The notes beneath the pieces were generated by a model. It did not search any database, was not told where the DNA came from, and was given only the letters and a program-made list of their open reading frames with translations. A stretch of DNA of 64,000 bases from Mycolicibacter algericus DSM 45454 (lineage in GTDB: Bacteria > Actinomycetota > Actinomycetes > Mycobacteriales > Mycobacteriaceae): assembly GCF_002086455.1 (NCBI RefSeq), contig NZ_MVHC01000007.1:153719-217718 (forward strand), read 5' to 3'. A program made the translations under genes and the position numbers. Positions 59,461 through 64,000 of the stretch are shown in pieces. Each line of letters begins with the position of its first letter. Position 1 is the stretch's first letter.

Positions 59461-59654
59461 AGGTCACCGCCAACCAGGACATCTGCGCGTCGTCGGGGCA
59501 GTGCGTCGGATTCGCGCCCCGGGTATTCGACCAACGCGACGAGGACGGCGTCGTCGTCGTGCTCGATGAGAATCCCCCAGCAGAACTCGCCGACGCCGTG
59601 CGGCAAGCAGCCCGAGTCTGTCCATCCGGAGCCATCAAGATCGTCGAGGAGTAA
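59457..59654 (+). CDS. P450-associated 3Fe-4S-type ferredoxin
   Basis: A 65-aa protein from ATG 59457 behind GGGAGG, overlapping the TetR stop. Cluster residues are in DICASSGQCVGFAPRVF (C-x2-S-x2-C, Ser at the variable position) and RVCPSGAIKI. It is separated from the following P450 by 3 bp and is its obvious electron donor. Of the five ferredoxins in the window it is the only one with Ser in that position. Confidence 0.93.
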   Translation: MKVTANQDICASSGQCVGFAPRVFDQRDEDGVVVVLDENPPAELADAVRQAARVCPSGAIKIVEE

Positions 59655-59657
59655 AGC

Positions 59658-60896
59658 GTGACCGACGCAACCACCATTGCGGCCACCGCAACACCGGAGT
59701 ACCCGATGAGCCGGGACGCTCGGTGCCCGTTCGCCCCGCCGCCGGAGACCATGGCGCTGGCCGCGCAGGCTCCGCTGAGCCGGGTGCGGATCTGGGACGG
59801 CAGCACGCCGTGGCTGATCACCGGGTATGAGGCGGTGCGCACGCTGTTCTCCGACCCCCGGGTCAGCGTCGACGACCACCAGCCCGGCTTCCCGCATTGG
59901 AACGAGATGATGCGCGCCAGCGTCGACCACCGTCCGAAATCGGTGTTCACCACCGACGGCGCCGAACACATCCGGTACCGGCGCATCCTGTCGCCGTCGC
60001 TGACCATGAAGCGCGTCGCAGCCATGACCCCGGTGGCACAACGGATCACCGATGAGCACATCGACGCGATCCTGGCGGGACCGCAGCCGGCCGACCTGAT
60101 CGAGAAATTCGCCCTGCCGATTCCCTCGCTGGTGATCAGCGAGTTGCTCGGCGTGCCGTATGAGGACCACGAGTTCTTTCAAGAGCACGCCACCATGGGG
60201 GTGGACCGCAACGCCACCTCCGACGACCTCGCCGAGGGCGCCACCGAACTGTCCAAGTACCTGGTCCGGTTGTTGGAGGCCAAGATGGCCGAACCGGCCG
60301 AGGACATGGTTTCGGATCTGGGCAAGCGTGTCACCAGCGGCGAGCTGTCGGTGCGCGAGGCCACCCAGCTGGGCACCGGGATGCTCATCGCCGGCCACGA
60401 GACGACTGCGAACATGATCGGCCTGGGCATCGTGGCGCTGCTGGGTGAGCCCGACAAGATCGCCGAGCGCACCGCGGTGTTCCGCGGTGACGATGACGCC
60501 GCGATCGCCAACGCGGTCGAGGAACTGCTGCGCTACCTGTCGATCATTCACACCGGCCAGCGCCGGGTCGCCCTCGAGGATATCGAGATCGGCGGTGAGA
60601 CGATCCGCGCCGGCGAGGGCATCATCATCGACCTGGCGCCGGCCAACTGGGACCCGGCCGTCTTCCCCGACCCGGAGGTGCTCGATCTGGCCCGGCCGGC
60701 CCGCCAGCACATGGCCTTCGGCTTCGGTCCCCATCAGTGCGTAGGCCAGCAGCTGGCGCGCGCCGAGATGGTGATCGCCTTCCGCACGCTGTTCCGCCGC
60801 ATACCGACGTTGCGGCTCGCGGTGAGCGTCGATGAGATCCCGTTCAAGAACGACCGCCTCGCCTACGGCGTTTACGAACTCCCCGTCACCTGGTAA
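59658..60896 (+). CDS. Cytochrome P450 (CYP105-like)
   Basis: Predicted 412 aa from GTG 59658. The N-terminal PMSRDARCPFAPPPE, the I-helix motif LIAGHETTANM, ExxR in EELLRYLS, and haem loop FGFGPHQCVGQQLARAE (Cys361) strongly resemble the actinobacterial CYP105 group, soluble enzymes with broad substrate range. It pairs with the ferredoxin immediately upstream. An amidohydrolase follows 23 bp later. Confidence 0.95.
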   Translation: MTDATTIAATATPEYPMSRDARCPFAPPPETMALAAQAPLSRVRIWDGSTPWLITGYEAVRTLFSDPRVSVDDHQPGFPHWNEMMRASVDHRPKSVFTTDGAEHIRYRRILSPSLTMKRVAAMTPVAQRITDEHIDAILAGPQPADLIEKFALPIPSLVISELLGVPYEDHEFFQEHATMGVDRNATSDDLAEGATELSKYLVRLLEAKMAEPAEDMVSDLGKRVTSGELSVREATQLGTGMLIAGHETTANMIGLGIVALLGEPDKIAERTAVFRGDDDAAIANAVEELLRYLSIIHTGQRRVALEDIEIGGETIRAGEGIIIDLAPANWDPAVFPDPEVLDLARPARQHMAFGFGPHQCVGQQLARAEMVIAFRTLFRRIPTLRLAVSVDEIPFKNDRLAYGVYELPVTW

Positions 60897-60919
60897 CCGC
60901 CCGATTGGAGTGGATTGAC

Positions 60920-62101
60920 ATGTCCAGTAGCGCAACACAAACCGCTGAGTTCTACCCGCCGGGCGGGTACGGCGCCCCCAAGGACCGTCGCGGCAACGCC
61001 GGCGGCGACGCCCACGCCGTGGGGCTGCCGACCGGCACCGAGGTGTTCTCCGCCGACAACCATATCTCGATCGCCGACGACATCTTCTACCAACGATTCC
61101 CCGACGACCTCAAGGACAAGGCGCCCCGGATCTGGTACGAGGACGGCGCTTACATGGTCGGGCGCAAGGGGCAGTCGTTCCTGCCGGGCGACTTCTCGGC
61201 GGTGCTGATGCAGTACGACGACCTGGCCGGCGCCGCCAGCAGCAATATCGAGGCCCGGATCCAGGAGCTGGCAAGCGACGGCGTCGACAAGGAACTGGCG
61301 TTTCCGAATGCGGTACTCGCATTGTTTCATTTTCCCGACAAGGAACTGCGGGAGCGGGTCTTCCGGATCTACAACGAGTACATGGCGGAGCTGCAGGAGC
61401 GGTCGAACGGCCACTTCTACGGCGTGGGTCTGATCAACTGGTGGGACCCTGCCGGTACCCGGCGTACCGTGGAAGAACTGAAATCCTTGGGGCTCAAGAC
61501 GTTCCTGCTCCCACTGAACCCCGGCAAGGACGACGACGGCAACATCATCGACTTCGGTTCCCGGGCGATGGATCCGGTATGGGATGAGATCGAGCAGTCC
61601 GGGCTGCCGATCACCCACCACATCGGTGAAACCCCGCCCAAGACACCCTGTGAGATCAACAGCGTCGTGGTCGGCATGATGGTCAACGTCGACTCGTTCC
61701 GGGAGCAGTTCGCCAAATACATCTTCTCGGGCATCCTGGACCGTCACCCGGGGCTGCGGATCGGCTGGTTCGAAGGTGGGATCGCCTGGGTCCCCACCGC
61801 TTTGCAGGACGCCGAACACCTGCTCGCGTCCTACCAGCACATGTTCAGCCACCAGCTGCAGCACGACATCCGGCACTACTGGGACACCCACATGAGTGCG
61901 TCCTTCATGGTTGATCCGCTGGGCCTGCGGCTCATCGACGAGATCGGGGTGGACAAGGTGATGTGGTCGTCGGACTACCCGCATAACGAAAGCACCTTCG
62001 GCTACTCGGAGAAGTCGTTGGCCGGCGTGGTCAACGCGTTGGGACCCGAGGACGCCGCAAAAGTGGTGAGCGCCAACATCAAGAACTTCCTGAGGGTCTG
62101 A
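60920..62101 (+). CDS. Amidohydrolase-2 family metal-dependent hydrolase
   Basis: Predicted 393 aa from ATG 60920 with TTGGAG upstream. SADNHISIADD (Asp46, His48) is the N-terminal metal motif, ITHHIGE lies in the middle and WSSDYPHNESTF carries the C-terminal Asp. It resembles the amidohydrolase at 652 more than those at 12-14 kb. Its last base is the first base of the next gene's ATG. Probably cleaves or decarboxylates an intermediate produced by the P450 in the same operon (inference). Confidence 0.9.
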   Translation: MSSSATQTAEFYPPGGYGAPKDRRGNAGGDAHAVGLPTGTEVFSADNHISIADDIFYQRFPDDLKDKAPRIWYEDGAYMVGRKGQSFLPGDFSAVLMQYDDLAGAASSNIEARIQELASDGVDKELAFPNAVLALFHFPDKELRERVFRIYNEYMAELQERSNGHFYGVGLINWWDPAGTRRTVEELKSLGLKTFLLPLNPGKDDDGNIIDFGSRAMDPVWDEIEQSGLPITHHIGETPPKTPCEINSVVVGMMVNVDSFREQFAKYIFSGILDRHPGLRIGWFEGGIAWVPTALQDAEHLLASYQHMFSHQLQHDIRHYWDTHMSASFMVDPLGLRLIDEIGVDKVMWSSDYPHNESTFGYSEKSLAGVVNALGPEDAAKVVSANIKNFLRV

Positions 62102-63345
62102 TGGGGCCGGCTGCGGCAACGCTGCCGGCCGCGGTCGGCAGCGTTGAGATCGCAGATGTCCCGGACCGGGCACGGTTACGTCGGGAGACCGGCGCCCGGT
62201 TGCGCGCGGCGATGGCCGAACGCGGAATCGACGCCCTGGTGCTGCTGGGCAACGACGCCGTCACCTACGCAACCGGAACCAGCCGTCGGCTCGGCGACGC
62301 CGGACTGTCCCACGTGGACCGACCGGTTGCGGTGGTCCTCGCCGATGACCCGCACCCGCATCTGTTCCTGCCGTTCCACCGGGGTGGCTCGGAGAACCCG
62401 GAGCTGCCGGCCGATCACCTGCACGGGCCGGTGTACCTCGAATTCGATGAAGGGGTAGCGCAGTTCGCCAAGCAGATCGCCGAACTCATCCCGGCCGGCT
62501 CCGCGGTCGGCGTTGACGAGTGCACCGGTGCCATGCGCCGCGCTCAGCAGCACCTCTTTCCCGGCCGACGGCCGATCGATGCGATACAGGTGGTCGCCGA
62601 CGCCAAGTTGATCAAGACCGCCGATGAGCTGTCCTACATCCGCTCCGCCTGCCGGATCACCGAGCAGGCGATGGCCGCCGCGCAGGCGATGCTGGCGCCC
62701 GGGGCCCGCCAACTCGACCTGTCAGCCCACTTCCTGCGGCGGGCATTCGAATTGGGTGCGGACGCCAGCATGTTCGAACCGATCTGGCAGGTGATGCCGG
62801 CCAGCAGGGCCGCCGGCGTGTGGACCACCCACGGGGAGTTGGCGCTGCCACTGCTGGCGACCGGGCGGGAGCTGAGCGCGGGCGACGTGCTGTGGAGCCA
62901 GGTCTCGATCAGCTGTGACGGGTACTGCTCAGAACTCGGGCGAACCTGGATAGCCGGTTCCGAACCGACGTCAAGCCAGCGTGCCCAGTTCCGGAGGTGG
63001 CGGGAGATCATCTCGGCCATGCAGGAAGTGATCCGTGCGGGCTGCAATGCCGCCGAGCTGGCTCGCGTGGCCACCGCCGCCAATGCCGGCGTGCGGCCGT
63101 GGCTGCCGCACGGTTGCCTCGGCCACGGCATCGGAGTGACCGATACCGAGATGCCCAAGATCGGCACCGACCTGGGCGCGGAGTTCGACCGGAACTTCGT
63201 CTTCGAGCCCGGCATGGTGCTGGTGCTGGAGCCGATGGTGTGGGAAGACGGCACCGGTGGATACCGCGGCGAAGAAGTCGTGGTGGTCACCGATGAAGGC
63301 TTCATCTCGCTGACCGACTACCCGTTTGCGCCCTATGAGCACTGA
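62101..63345 (+). CDS. M24 peptidase-fold (creatinase/prolidase-like) protein with altered metal site
   Basis: Predicted 414 aa from ATG 62101. An N-terminal creatinase-like domain (AERGIDALVLLGNDAVTYAT) and a pita-bread C-terminal domain are present. The His and Glu motifs CLGHGIGVTDTEMP, VLVLEPMVW and GYRGEEVVVVTDEG are kept, but the two Asp of the metal site are changed: the region reads WSQVSISCDGYCSELGRTWI, where Gln/Ser and Glu stand in place of the usual Asp residues. It may be metal-free like creatinase, acting on a C-N bond other than a peptide. The following gene is a paralogue. Confidence 0.85.
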   Translation: MGPAAATLPAAVGSVEIADVPDRARLRRETGARLRAAMAERGIDALVLLGNDAVTYATGTSRRLGDAGLSHVDRPVAVVLADDPHPHLFLPFHRGGSENPELPADHLHGPVYLEFDEGVAQFAKQIAELIPAGSAVGVDECTGAMRRAQQHLFPGRRPIDAIQVVADAKLIKTADELSYIRSACRITEQAMAAAQAMLAPGARQLDLSAHFLRRAFELGADASMFEPIWQVMPASRAAGVWTTHGELALPLLATGRELSAGDVLWSQVSISCDGYCSELGRTWIAGSEPTSSQRAQFRRWREIISAMQEVIRAGCNAAELARVATAANAGVRPWLPHGCLGHGIGVTDTEMPKIGTDLGAEFDRNFVFEPGMVLVLEPMVWEDGTGGYRGEEVVVVTDEGFISLTDYPFAPYEH

Positions 63346-64000
63346 AGTCCTGCCCGATGTCGCCGGGCTGCGCTGCGGGCGGCGTGAGCGTGCCCTGGCT
63401 CAGATGGCGGCTCACGACCTCGACGTGCTGGTGCTGGGGCGCCAGGCCAACGTTCGCTATGTCACCGGCGTACCGCAGCGCTGGACGGCCGGCACCCGGC
63501 CGTTCTCGCCCAACTGCGTTCTGGTGCGCGCAACCGGCGCCATCCACCTGCTGAGCAGTTGGGACGACGGTGTCCCCGAAGACATCCCGCACGACAATCT
63601 CTACGAGATCTCGTGCAATCCGACGAATATCATTGCCGCGCTGGCGCATATCGAGGGCGCTCTCACCGCGCGCCGGGTTGGAACCGACGCGATCTCACCG
63701 CTGTTCGCCCAACTGCTGCCGCTGGCCTTTCCCAAAGCCGAACTCGTCGACGGTGAACCGGCCATGCGGGCGGCCCGGGCGATAAAGACGCCCGACGAGC
63801 TGACCGCGCTGCGCAGCGCCATCGCCGTCGCGGAGTCGGCGCTGGCGGCAACGGTGAACGCACTGCAACCCGGGGTCGGTGAGGCGGCCCTGGCCGGGGC
63901 GATGATGCAGGCGATGGCCGGGGGTGGGGGCACTCCGGCGAACCAGGACGTCGCCTGGGTGACCTCACGTGACCAGCCGTGGCGACGGGCAGGGGGCGAT
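63335..64000 (+). CDS. M24 peptidase-fold (Xaa-Pro aminopeptidase-like) protein, 3' end outside window
   Basis: The frame opens at ATG 63335, overlapping the previous stop by 11 bp, and continues uninterrupted for 222 codons to the right edge. RRERALAQMAAHDLDVLVLG and NVRYVTGVPQRWT match the creatinase/prolidase N-terminal domain; AIKTPDELTALRSAIAVAES begins the catalytic domain, as in its neighbour. Metal ligands lie beyond the window, so it cannot be judged whether this copy is the active one. The tandem suggests either duplication or a heterodimer. Confidence 0.85.
   Translation, partial: MSTEVLPDVAGLRCGRRERALAQMAAHDLDVLVLGRQANVRYVTGVPQRWTAGTRPFSPNCVLVRATGAIHLLSSWDDGVPEDIPHDNLYEISCNPTNIIAALAHIEGALTARRVGTDAISPLFAQLLPLAFPKAELVDGEPAMRAARAIKTPDELTALRSAIAVAESALAATVNALQPGVGEAALAGAMMQAMAGGGGTPANQDVAWVTSRDQPWRRAGGD

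Noticed and set aside
1..64000. Genomic island or mobile element boundaries
   Set aside because: No integrase, transposase, tRNA, att-like direct repeat or obvious composition shift was seen; base use looks uniform by eye.

Overview
The window looks like chromosomal DNA of a mycobacterium (Mycolicibacterium or a related environmental species). It is uniformly GC-rich, with many GTG and TTG starts and tightly overlapping ATGA or GTGA gene junctions. It carries a six-gene mce operon with mas-type partners, a mycofactocin-type SDR, F420/luciferase-type oxidoreductases, and a tandem repeat built like mycobacterial interspersed repetitive units (MIRU). No rRNA, tRNA, CRISPR array, transposase or phage gene was found. 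Genus is inferred from gene content only.

Layout. (1) 1-14.3 kb: a cut-off CMD-family gene; amidohydrolase, P450, ferredoxin and DUF1330 genes (+); then a mostly minus-strand block with ferredoxin, P450, hydroxyisobutyrate-dehydrogenase-like protein, alpha/beta hydrolase, DUF35-thiolase fusion, ferredoxin, NuoF-like flavoprotein, a second hydrolase, a Rieske protein and two amidohydrolases. (2) 14.3-25.7 kb: paired acyl-CoA dehydrogenases, then P450, ferredoxin and two SDRs on the minus strand, then a plus-strand operon of aldehyde dehydrogenase, CoA-transferase, HMG-CoA-synthase-like/OB protein, three 80-bp repeats and thiolase. (3) 25.7-36.8 kb: mceA-F without yrbE genes, three small Cys-rich exported proteins, two convergent Mce-associated membrane proteins and an exported MmpS-like protein. 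(4) 36.9-49.3 kb: ketosteroid-dehydrogenase-like flavoprotein, IclR regulator, and an mhp-like meta-cleavage operon (hydrolase, MhpA, MhpB, second flavoprotein, luciferase-type monooxygenase, SDR, cyclase, two hydrolases). (5) 49.4-64 kb: NTF2-like protein and aldehyde dehydrogenase, three TetR regulators, Rieske oxygenase with two NTF2-like proteins, P450, SDR, ferredoxin, P450, amidohydrolase and two M24 peptidase-fold genes, the last cut by the right edge.

How it fits together (inference). The gene set suggests uptake and stepwise oxidation of a hydrophobic ring-containing substrate. The Mce proteins would carry it across the envelope. P450s and the Rieske oxygenase, fed by five small ferredoxins and perhaps the NuoF-like flavoprotein, would hydroxylate it. 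SDRs and aldehyde dehydrogenases would take alcohols to acids. The CoA-transferase, acyl-CoA dehydrogenases and thiolase/DUF35 proteins would shorten side chains, and MhpA/MhpB plus a hydrolase would open a catecholic ring. No acyl-CoA synthetase or enoyl-CoA hydratase lies in the window. The substrate cannot be read from sequence.

Regulation. Several distinct perfect inverted repeats sit just upstream of start codons. GAGAATnnnATTCTC occurs before three catabolic genes with weaker copies elsewhere. CTCTACnnnnGTAGAG occurs on both sides of one TetR gene. TCAGTCGCTTGACTGA-type sites bracket an SDR next to another TetR gene. TATACAnnnnTGTATA lies before the Rieske oxygenase. This points to several small regulons within one catabolic region.
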